Shown here in pieces: positions 11,142-21,900 of a stretch of DNA of 64,000 bases. Each line of letters starts with the position of its first letter. The first letter of the stretch is position 1. Origin of the DNA: Drosophila pseudoobscura (lineage: Eukaryota; Arthropoda; Insecta; Diptera; Drosophilidae); the NCBI RefSeq assembly GCF_009870125.1, contig NC_046683.1:65797869-65861868 (forward strand), in the 5' to 3' direction. The notes under the pieces were generated by a model that saw nothing but the letters and a program-made list of their open reading frames with translations, did no database searches and was not told the origin of the DNA. Made by a program: the position numbers and the translations under genes.

Positions 11142-11656
11142 ATGGCGGGCAAACGTGGTCTGGATATTATTCTGCATATAGCCGAGTATGCACCAAGTAA
11201 GGGAGGCTTCGATCGCGTTCTTAAAATGGTGAGATATGAAAGGGAAAAGCCAACACGCTCATGAAATTGCCAAGCCGCAAATTTCAAATTTTGCAGATTA
11301 AAATCACTGGCGGCGGCGAAGGCCGAGCTTTTGGAGAGTTTACTGTGGAAAAGGAGCACTTGAACCAACAGGGGACCTTGCATAGCGGTCTAACGGGCAC
11401 AATCGTGGACAACATTTCCACCTACGCGATGATGTCGACGGGATCACACCCGGGAGTTACTGCCAATCTAAATGTCTGCTACTTGTCGGGCGCAAAGGCA
11501 GGAGAGGTAGTTCAAATAGATGCCAGAACAGTGCGTGCAGGTCGCAAAATGGCGTACTTGGATATCTTTTTGAAGCGCAAATCGGATGGAATCCTTATCG
11601 CCACCGGGAGGCAAATCAAGTACATTGATTTCGACAAGAAGAAACTGGACTATTAG
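11142..11656 (+). CDS. Hotdog-fold acyl-CoA thioesterase, THEM2-like (copy 2, tandem duplicate)
   Basis: Exons 11142-11228 and 11297-11656 give 148 aa, most similar to copy 1. Exon 1 differs at few positions (MAGKRGLDIILHIAEYAPSKGGFD) and the exon-intron layout is the same. The active-site loop reads NQQGTLHSGLTGTIVDN, so the family's HGG is HSG here while the Asn and Asp are kept. The tail is extended by DKKKLDY. AATAAA lies at 11690-11695. The frame is intact, so the gene is probably functional, but the change in the loop could alter activity (inference). It arose by duplication of a roughly 900-bp unit that also contains the adjacent pseudogene fragment. Confidence 0.85.
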
Positions 11657-12229
11657 AAGTCCACAGCAATTTCATGCACACAAAATTTGAATAAAATAAT
11701 TTGGCAACGTACCGATGATTCGATTGCATGTGACTTGGTGTATCGATAGATCAGCAGCTGTTTTTGTCAATTTCAATTTTTTCTGACATTGCTCAATGCA
11801 AGATGCACTTATTTGTTTGGGTTGCAGTTCGTGCTGTTTGAATGTATAATGTGCCTGGGGTCGCCAATAGACGTGCTGATATTTATTTCCCGTTTAGTAG
11901 CTTATTGTTTGTTATTTGCTGTAACCGCAAAGCGGAAAACTGTACTCGAATGTAACTCAGTTAAATAGTACAAGTAACACCAAATCAAAGTAAGTCAATT
12001 CTCAGGGCGGCCTGCTCAGTGGGTATCATTGTCTAGGACCGCACTTGACGATCAAGTGCCTGAACAATAAGATAAAGTCCCAATCTAGGGCCCTATCGAT
12101 ACTGCACCTTGGTATCTGTTCACTTTCTCATCGACGATCAACGCCGCCAAAACTTTGCGCAGCACTCAAATAACTTAGACGCTGTCGGCTTGTCATTGGA
12201 AGAGCATTCCCCTTGAAATTACAGCCGCC
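11657..12229 (+). other. Spacer between thioesterase copies 2 and 3
   Basis: 573 bp with no coding sequence. The first 100 bp align with the 3' flank of copy 1 (AATTTGAATAAAAT, AACGTACCGA.GATTCGATTG), marking the downstream end of the tandem duplication. TATCGATA at 11741-11748 corresponds to the one at 10770-10777. A further TATCGATA at 12094-12101 lies 128 bp upstream of the copy 3 ATG and is the likely DRE of that promoter. Confidence 0.55.
12094..12101 (+). promoter_or_regulatory. DRE (TATCGATA) upstream of thioesterase copy 3
   Basis: Exact palindromic DREF site TATCGATA, 128 bp before the start codon at 12230. DREF sites of this kind mark housekeeping promoters in flies. Position and sequence are direct; use is inferred. 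Confidence 0.55.
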
Positions 12230-12720
12230 ATGGGCACCCGCAAGAAGGGTCTGGACTTTGCCAAACATATATCAGAGATCATTGCCAAATCGACGGGATT
12301 CGAAAATCACATGAAAAAGGTTAGAATTCTCAACGAAAACTGTTTCATAATTTATTTGTCGAATCCTTTTCTTAGGTGAAGATCATCGGAGGCGGTGATG
12401 GCACTTGTCAGGCGGAACTCAAAGTTGAAGCTGATCACGTGAACCCCTACAACGGTCTACATGGCGGCTACATTGTCACCCTGGTTGACATGATAACGAC
12501 ATATGCCCTGATGTCCAAGCCGTGTCATCCGGGCGTCTCCGTGGACATTAATGTGAATTACCTGAACGCGGCACGCCTGGGCGACGAGGTGCGGATCGAG
12601 GCCAACATCTCCAAGATTGGTAAGTATCTGGCCTTCATCGAGTGCACGCTGCGTCACAAGAAGGACGACTCCGTGATAGCCAAGGGCACGCACATGAAAT
12701 ACGTCAATATCAAAGACTAA
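12230..12720 (+). CDS. Hotdog-fold acyl-CoA thioesterase, THEM2-like (copy 3, older paralogue)
   Basis: Exons 12230-12319 and 12376-12720 give 144 aa, with the intron at the same place as in copies 1 and 2, so all three share descent. It is clearly more diverged: MGTRKKGLDFAKHISEI in exon 1, then NPYNGLHGGYIVTLVDM with intact HGG and Asp, and GVSVDINVNYLNAARLGDE. Size and domain match ACOT13/THEM2 (about 140 aa). Predicted acyl-CoA hydrolase. It converges on Pxn, 238 nt stop to stop; a TTTATT run at 12763-12772 (AATAAA on the minus strand) probably serves Pxn. Confidence 0.88.
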
Positions 12721-12958
12721 AATTTAATCGAACCAAATGCTGCGATTGGGATATTAATGTGCTTTATTTTATTACATGTGTAGCAGTACAGTACATTTCA
12801 TTTGTTAGTTAATTTGTTTTCAATTATTCAATTAAATTTGCTCGTTTGCTCTGTGCGCGATGTTTGGTTAGAGTGTAGACTTTATATTGTAGATTGTAGA
12901 TTGTATTGTGGCTACTACGGATAAACGTGTACGGTACGTCTGTACGGATATGCATATT

Positions 12959-15900
12959 CTACGGCAGCTCTCCTTTGAGCATCGGGCAGTGCGGGCAGCA
13001 GGCCTCTGGCGGCGTCAGAGGATCGATTCCGGGCGGGCAGCTCACCTCGCCACACTTCTCCCGCAAACAGTTTACCTGGCCGTGGAAGCAGTTGCACTTG
13101 GTGCACACGTCCGGAGACCAGACCTCGTTGTTTAGCCGCGTTGTTCCCTTGTCATCCACGCAGTGACTGCGCCTGGGCTTCGGGGCAACGGGGGCCGGTG
13201 CTGGTGCGAGCTGCACCACCTGAGCCACTGGCTCGGCATCTACGGCATTGCAGGAGTCCTCGAGCTTGCGCAGCTTCTTGTGCAGTTTCTTTAGCTCCTT
13301 CTGGAAGCTTCCAATCAGCTCCTCCAGGCCACTAACGCGCTCCTCGTTCACATCGTAGAGGGCTTCCAAGGGACTGTCGTAACTCTCGGTGGCTGGGACC
13401 TCCTCCTGCTCCTTCTCCTTGGGCTGTCGGAGGTCTCTCTTCTGGCGACTGCTCCTCTTGGTGTACGTCTGTGGAATGTAGGAGTCAAAGATGGTGGGCA
13501 TGCTGTTGCAGTTGCCGCAGTCCTGCCACAGATAGAGGTTGATGCCGGGAATGTCCTCGCACTTCTTGTAGCCGCCCTGATGCTTGGCCAGGATGAACAC
13601 ATTCTCGGTGACCTGGTCGAAATTGTCACCCACATCGCACAGGACGCGTCCGAAGTTGGCCTGCTTGATCTGGACGAGTTGCTCGGGCAGGAACACGCCC
13701 GGATTCTCGTAGTACAAGCGATCGCCGTCGCGCAGGCGACGGAACTGCTCGACGAGCAGACACTGGAACAGCGGACCCACCTTGCCGCCCTCCACCTGAT
13801 CCTCCAGAATGCCGCCCAACCAAACGTCCACGTTGTCCGGATGACCATACAGCTCCTTCATCTTCTGCCGAATTCCCGCGTTGCTGATGTCCGAGAGATC
13901 CTCAAAGTCCTCGGCCACGCTGAGGTTGCAGAACTTCCTGTAGACATTGTAGCCGGGAATGCCGTGATCACGGCCCCGCTGAATGTTGATGGCGGCCAGG
14001 TCCAGGGCCACCGCATGCGTCGCCTGGAACAGCTTCTCCGTGAGCTCCGTGTTGAGGTTCTGGTCGGGGGTCTTCAGCTTCGCGGGCACCGCCAGCATGC
14101 CTCTCAGCAGGGGATCCACTCCGCCCTCGTAGGCCAGGCGCCAGGGGGCAAAGAAGGCCTTGTGGAGTAGCAGATGGCCCTGCGGAATGGGCTGGAAGGT
14201 CTCGTTCAGACGGTGCAGGATGGGATTGATGATGGTGTGGCCGAAGCGCAGGGCAGCTGTGGCAAACTCATTGGCAATGCTCGGATTCAGCTGCGGATTG
14301 TAGCCCTTGTACTCTCCGAGCAGCTGCATGCCACTCTCGCCGATGATCAGGGGCAGCCACTGCTTGAAGGTGATATGCTGCATCTGGGCGCCGACGATCT
14401 TGCGGGCCTCCTGGTACAGCGTATCGCCGTCCCAATGGGGATTGATCTCGCGCAGCTTGGTGGCCAGCCGATTGTGCTCTCGCATCCAGATGGTGTGCAT
14501 GGCCAGGAGGCCGACCTGCTCGTTAACCCGTATGTCCCCGGACACAAAGCAGCTCATGGTGTTCTCGTCGAGATTGCGGCGGCAGTCCATGCCGTCCTGC
14601 GGGGCCGCAAAGGGCAGCATGTCCTTCTGCTTGGGGAAGTGGACGCCCACGCGGAGCAGACCCTCGTCGGCGGTCAGATTGCGTAGCTCCTGGGCGAAGG
14701 GCGTGCTGTAGCCGTACACCTGCGAGGCATCGATGTAGGATGTCAGCTGGTTGATCTGCTCGCGGTGCTGGACGCTGTCAAAGAAGAGCGAGGTCATGCC
14801 CGAGCCGCAGATGGCGCTGGAGCGCACCACATCGATGCAGCGGCGGTTCCTCACACGCGGGTCATTCGGCGGCACTTCGATGGGGTAGCAGGGCGGGGCC
14901 ATCTCGCAGCTCTTCTTGCAGTCGATGCCGTCCCAGCTCTCCGAGCTCACCGAGGGTATGGCGTGGTCCAGATCGTGGTCCAGGAACTGGCCCCACTGCA
15001 TCACCATGTGTGTGATCCGGCTGTCCGGGGTTATCTCCTTGGTGGCCACCACCGAGGTGGACACCAGCCTGGCACTGGGCTTCGGATGGCCGGCATACAG
15101 CTGGCCCTTTGTCCAGCCCACGGGCATGCTGAACCCGTTCTCGTAGATAGGCGGCGCCAGGCGGCGGAAGGCCGTAAGGGAGGCTCCCCATGTGGGATGC
15201 ATCAGATTGTTGCACGTGCCGTCGATGCTGCGATAGCGCGAGTGGTAGCACATGTCCGTGCAGTTCGGCATCTCCCGGTGCTCCATGCAGCCCGACAGCT
15301 CCGCCACCAGATGCAGATGCTCCCTGGAGAGCAGGTCCCTGAACTCGTACTCCTCGCTGCTCATGCTCAGGTTGTCTCCCCGCTGCACGTGCTTTCGGAT
15401 GTTGACCAGGGTCCGCTCGTATATCTCGGCGGCACGCGCCAGCTGCCTTGCCTCGCCCGTGGGGAAGCGGAACACCCGCAGCAGCTCCCCATAGTTCGGT
15501 GGCCCCGTGGACGAGCGGTTCGAGAAGAGGGTGTCCAGGGTGTTGTTGATGGCCAGATCAATCTCCTTGGCCGCCTCCGCGAAGGCAATGCGCACGTAAC
15601 GATCTCCCGGTGCCAGATCCACATTGTTTCTGCAAAGAAAGGATTTCACAGGGGATTCTGGATTCTGGTAATGATTCAAGGAGAAGATATTCCCCAAAAA
15701 TGGACCAATTAATTTACAACAATGGACTACAATCCTAGGGCTAGACTTTCGAGATTCCTAGAGCAGATATTCCACCACAAAGCGGCGACGCGGCACAAAG
15801 CGAAGAAACAATCAAGATATTTTCAAGGAATTTCCACATTTTAATTACCATAATGCCAGCGCCAGCGCCAGCGCCAGCGCCAGAGACGCCTCCGAGGAGT

Positions 15901-18900
15901 CGTTAAAATGGCCGCGTTGTCTAATAAAAATGGCAGCCAGTTTATTTCCCTTTCTTCGCCTAGATGTCTGTCCGTCTCTCCGTCTGTGTGTCCTTCGGGC
16001 AGTCCTCCCCCTGTCACCCCCTGGAAATCTTGCTGCACTTTTTTGTGCGCCAAAAGGAAAATCCGCGCTCTCAAACTCTGACTGCTGCAAAGGGAGGGGA
16101 GGCAGCATTAACAACAATTCATGCCTCACATTCTCTGTCTGCCATGCAGCGTGGCTGTTCAAGGAATGCTCAGAATCCTCGGAAAACTTTCGCCTGTGTA
16201 AACTTTGGCATTGTGCGGGGTGACGATGGCAGCGACTACAACGAGCGACGGAGGCGACGTTCTAGGTAATAACTTAACGACCATAATACACCCTGTTGCA
16301 CCACAAGTAGTGCCCTGCTGTGCCGTCTTGTGCCGTGCCAAAAGTCTGCCCCTATCAGTGGCTCTGCTGGGTGGGATAGTTTGGTAGTGCTTCTAGTGGG
16401 TAGCCACTGCTCCTGGGCCACTGCCAGGCCAGGACCCGAGTGCATATATTTTCCCTCTGCCATTCTGTGGTTGCTCCTTTGCTTTTCTGTTTTTGTGTGT
16501 AGGGTATGTGAGGAATTTCTAATCCTGTGAGGAGGTCAAGCGAATCTTTCTAGAATCTATATGCTCTCAAATGCTAGAGAATGGATCTCATTTCTATGAT
16601 AAGTCTTCTCCTGATTCTAGTTCTTTTTAAGGGCTCCTCTGATACCTCATTCCATCAATGTAATTGATCTCATTCGGGAATGTTAGTCAGGGTATACCTT
16701 TAGTCTCCATCCACTTGCAGTCGCCTCATTTTGCTAAAGTTTTTTGTTGGTTTTGGTCTCCCTGCCCCGCCGTGCCCTGCCCTGCCCTGCCGCCCTCTGG
16801 CTCTGCCACATGCTGTGCGGTGCGGCGTATGGCAATGTATTTCCGTGGTTAGCCTTTTTCGCCAGCAGCAGCCCCAGGAGGAGCTGCAGCAACAGGGGCA
16901 GTAACGGTGGCAGTAACGGGATAAGCTTTTGTTTTACGCCGGCATTACCCACAACTTAGGCGGATTTCAGTGTGCTGCCTTCTGGATGGCGGTGGGTAGG
17001 TGCTGAGGGGAGGGGAGCGGAGGGAATCTTTCAGCGGTTTTCACTCACTTTTTGTTAGAGAGACGCTTCCACGGTTCCTCCCTTCCCTACACACCGGATC
17101 TTTGCCCCTGTCCTTGCCCTGCGCTGCGCTGCACTGCACTGCACTGCACTTCCTTTCCGTCTTTCAACATAGTTTTTCACTTTTAGCGTTGCTTTCTCAC
17201 ACTCTCTCCGGACCACGGACAGCGGACTACGGACTACTTACTCTTCTGCTATGCTATGCCTTTTTTTTGTTTTTCTTCTTTTAATTCTTGGTCCTTTGCT
17301 GCGGTCTGGCGACTGCGGCTGGCACCGTAATGAGTAAAGTTTCTAATGCCGACGGCTCCCCTGTAAGCCGATTCGGTTTCCGGGCTCTGCCGCACTAAAT
17401 GGTGCGTGCACCACATACATGTACATGGAAATCCTTATTTTCCGATCCCCCTCCTCCTCCTTCTGGTTTTCCCTTTAGCTGCATTATGCATTTGGAAAAT
17501 GCTGCCTGTCTGTGTAAGCAAAAACTAAGCCGCTGCGATGCGGTTCGGTTCGGTTCTCTCTTTGTGGGCCATCAATGGTCCAACGTTTACCCCTCGGTTA
17601 ATGGCCAGATATGCCACTGTCCCTGCCACTGCTTCCCTCTGCTTGCCTCAGATTGATTTACGACCCAAGGCGGGAGCCAGCCGTGGATGTGGATGGAGCC
17701 TGTGCTCAATAAATTCCTTGTCTCTTTTCCATCTTCTGGCTGTTTTTTTGTTGGCTTTGCCATATTTGCGGAACAAACAATTTGGAAAAGTTCTATTTTC
17801 GAGGAGTACTACCACTGTATATGTATGTGAACCCAAAAGAAAGTTAAAGTTGAAGTGGGAGATGCAGATGCAGATGCACATGGAAGATGAAAGCTGGAGA
17901 AGATTCCAGTCCCATTTCCACCACGACTACGACTACCACTACCACTACCACTACCACTTCCACTTCTAGTTCTAGTTCTTGTACTCCTTTCGTGTTCCAG
18001 CCGGCAACTTGTCAACTCAATTTCAATTTGGGCAATTTGGATAACTTGTGCGGCTGCCTCTGTGAGAGATTCTCTGTCTATCTTTGCCTCTGTCCCCGTC
18101 CCCGTCTCTTTCGCCTTTCTCTCTCTATCTGTGTGTACGGTGGGGTATGTGGCACGTAGCTTGTCCGGGGCTTAGCACGTTTTCGGCAACGACAACTTTT
18201 GTGCTTTCGTTGCCGCCTTTTGATGTTCTTTTTTGGGGCATATTTTATATGCAGTTTAGCCAGCGGCACAGTGGGCTCTGATTTGGCGGAAAGTGTCCCA
18301 AGCTATTAGCCAAGTTATGTCAATTTTTAACTGCCTGAAAAGCACACTGACGCGACTGTTTGGCTGTTTTAATTTTCAAGATTCCTATGTATTTCTAGCC
18401 ACTGTGCTGGAGTTTAGCTGCTGGCTTTATTTTATGGTTTTATGTTCTTTTCATAGCCGCCTTTTTTGCGGACCCGGACCCGGACTCGCAGCCGGACAAC
18501 GGGTCTTTGCAGGAGTGTGAGTGCTTTCCAAGCAATTTAGCACAGTGGAGCAACAGCCGGATTAAAAAATCATTTGAGGCTGGCATTTGTCGGTGCACTC
18601 GCAGCGCTTCCTGCCTTGAAAACTATTTTTGGAAGTGCATTCAAATCAGCTTCATGACAGGATTATATTTCTTGAAGATTTTGTAATTACGGGCCTACAT
18701 ATGTACCAACGATGTCTCATTGCAAAGGTGAGGCCAGCCATTCCAAGTCTTGGTGATCTCACGCTCTCTCGTTACTTCAGTTCTGTCGGGCCTCACCTTA
18801 CATTAATCTACCAAAAAAATCTACGCACTCATTGAATTTGCTGTGAATTATTGGATTTCCTTTTGCTTCTTCGTTCGTTCTAAATCGTCACGCGCTTGAC

Positions 18901-21900
18901 GTAACCGCGAATCGTCGGCTCCTCATTTGTGTGCCGGAAAGGAAAACGTAAGGGAGAGGCGACACCTTTTCGCTTGTTGTCTTTACTGTCTTTACATATT
19001 GTGTTTTCTTCAGCCCAAGATCAGCTCTCTTTCGGGTCTAATTTTACGCTCTACTGAGAGCGCTCTGCTGTTGTACTGGGCAAAGTAAGACCCAAAAAGA
19101 GAGCGCGTTGCGAGAGCGGACCACCTTGCATAATTTCATCGTGGATCGTGCTTTTGCGTTTTTCTTGGCGGCATTTGCAGGCCTTCCCGAAGCAGTAGCT
19201 CCCACTGTTGTGTGACTGCTGCTGTGTACATATTTTTTCTGCTGTGGCACAACTACGAGTATTTTTCAATTAATTAAACAAGTTTACCGCGCACTTAAAC
19301 GCATTTTAACTGCATCCTCGTCGGCGTCGTCGTCGTCGTCGGCGTCGTCGTCTGCCTGTCGAGGCCTTTTCTTGGTAAGTCCTCTCTGCTTTGCTCTGCT
19401 CTGCTCTCTCTCTTTGAGAAAAAGTTTTCCCTTTTTGATTTTAATGGAGTTTTATGGAGACCGCCCCCTGCCATGCCGCCCCCATCCCGTCCCATCCCAT
19501 CCCACTCTGGAGCGCAATTAAAGTTGCGGTTTGAGACTCAAAGTTGAACTATTTGATTCCGCATCCCGGTTTTTTGGCCACCGCCACTCACCTGATGGTA
19601 ACCAGCGCCGAGGCGGAGGCCCTTCCGAATTCGTTCTTCAGCTGGCACTCGTAGCGACCGCCATCGAGGATGGTCACATTCTTCACGAACAGACTGCCGG
19701 CGCCGCTTATTTGATACTTTTCCGTGAGCTGGACATTGGGATCGATGAGGCGACCATCACGGCGCCACGAAATCTGTATGGAAAGAGAGGGAGAGATAGA
19801 CAGAGGGGGAGAGGATGTGGCCGGGGAGTGGGAAAGCCAAAGGAAGCGTCAACAAGTGGCGGGGCAAATAAAAAAGAAAAGTTTTTTGGGATATTCCGTT
19901 CGGGAAACTTTACCTGCAGTCCCACCTCCGGCTGCTCGGCCTGGCAGGGCAGCTCAATGGTGGTGCCCGTAATGGCCACCAAATTGCTCGGTTCGATGGC
20001 CACCCGAGGCGGGGACTGGGAGCGTTCCACTTTAATCGTTGCCTCGGCACTCGTCTCGCCATTCTCGTTGCGCGCCGTGCACCGGTAGACACCTGCAACA
20101 GGAACGTGCACGGGGAGCGGAGGGGTGGGGAGGGGAGAGAGAAATGAAATGAAATGTAAGCCATTTGGAATCACTTTCCCGAGAGGTCCCGCCCCGCACT
20201 GAACCACTTACCAGCATGGTCCTGGCGGGCAGCACTAACCACCAGCTCTGTGTTCTCGTTCTCCAGCAGCAGGTCTCCGGACGGGGTGCTGGCGAGCGGG
20301 GATCCATTGAACTGCCAGTCGATGGTGGGCAGTGGATTGCCATCGGCATCGCATTCCAGCACAAAGGCTTTGCCCAGTTTGATTGTTTGGTTTTGGGGTG
20401 CCATTAAAATTTCGGGCAAATCTGCAAGTGGTATGAATCGCGGATGAGCGATTTTCGAGCAATTCTATCGCTCCAAATGGCAGCAACAAAAAAGGCACAT
20501 GGTCATAGCCGACGTCGACGACGACGCCGACGCCGACGCCGCTTGCGGTTCGTTTTCTATTCCGCCTTTTGTCCATAAACTCTTTCTTCGTTCCACTCTG
20601 TATCCCACTCGATATCCCTCTCCCTCTCCCTACCCACTGCACGCCCCTCCTTTCGCTTTGATCACGGTTTTGCTTTGCCTCCTGCCGCCTGCCCCCTGGG
20701 GCGTATGGAATACAAATTTTTGCATTGCATACTTTTGAGCGGTGCCAGCATATTTATTTGCTTATTCATATGCTCGTGAATGTGTGTGTGCGCCAGTGCA
20801 TGCATTTGCCCCTACACTCCGAGAAAATCTACACCAAACCCATATATTTTATCCGTACATCGACAGAAGAATGAAAACACTATCTTGGAAAATGCCTCTT
20901 TGATCTATATTTCGCACAACTGGAAATGGACTCGGAAAATAATCGAACTTTTCTCTCTCTGTGCATCGGTTTATGGGTATGTGACTGTGTTTGCCGGGTT
21001 AATTATGCTGACCAAGCGCATCGCCTGACTGCTTAAACAGTCCATACACTCGCACGTCCCCTGCACATCTCTGCAGCACTGCACTCTGCACTTTCGGGAT
21101 AACCGCAGCTTCGCAATTTGTGCGTACCGTACCCCCCACCCGCCCCCCCCTTCTACATAATAGTTTATAATTTTTGCACTTATTTTCCAAAATAATGCAT
21201 AAATTGTGCTCCGGCTGTCTGCTCTTCATTTTGTGCCGACAACCACAAATTATAATGAGCCATTGTTGCATCAAGGCGCTGCCACTCTGCCACTCTATCA
21301 TTCCCTCTGGCATTCGGTTGGTCTGTCGGTCGGTCGGTCGGTCTGGGAACCCCTTCCCTTATGGACATATCAGGGCGTTTTCCCCTGCTGGCCCCCCGTC
21401 CATTTCTATTGCGCAATAAAGTACAGTCACGTACAAACGCTTGAATTGCAGCAATAACGAATGAACATAAAAATGCTCAAGCGAAACATTGTTTTCATAC
21501 ATTTATTCGTGGTTAAACCAAAAGTTTGAATGCTCTTCTTTTGTTAGGTTTTTCGTACAGCAGTACCCGTGCCGACCCGTCCTTCTGTGCTCTGATTTGA
21601 CGGAGGAGCACCCTTCTGCCACCGTTTTGCCGCCACATCTGACATAATCCAATCATCTATTAAAACCCCTCGACAAGCTCTTCCGCATAGTCCCGAACAC
21701 CCCGATCCAAAGCAGACTCCATGTTCAATCTCAGTGTCTAGTCGCAGAGTCCATGCTGCATGCTTCATGCTGCATGCTTCATGCTCCATGTTCATCCTCA
21801 TCCTCATCCTCATCTCAGGCGAAAACAAATTAAATCGACTGCAAATTGAGTAAAACGCGACAGTTGTGACTGTGACTGTGTTGCCAGTGGACTGCGGACT

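Larger units (their letters stand above)
15630..19591 (-). other. Pxn: Pxn intron 8 (3962 nt)
   Basis: Separates the last Ig exon from the peroxidase exon. Its many open frames are low-complexity (CTG/CAG, ACC, CCTGC runs) and lack coding character. It includes a GCCAGC hexamer run at 15853-15882, ACTACC repeats near 17925-17960, GGC/GTC runs near 19320-19350, an 11-bp perfect inverted repeat (18725-18799) and inverted-repeat element A (19023-19150). No nested gene is supported. Confidence 0.65.

Noticed and set aside
14765-15712. 315-codon plus-strand frame opposite the Pxn peroxidase exon
   Set aside because: A shadow of the GC3-rich Pxn coding frame. It has no start context or domain, and the minus strand encodes the catalytic motifs.
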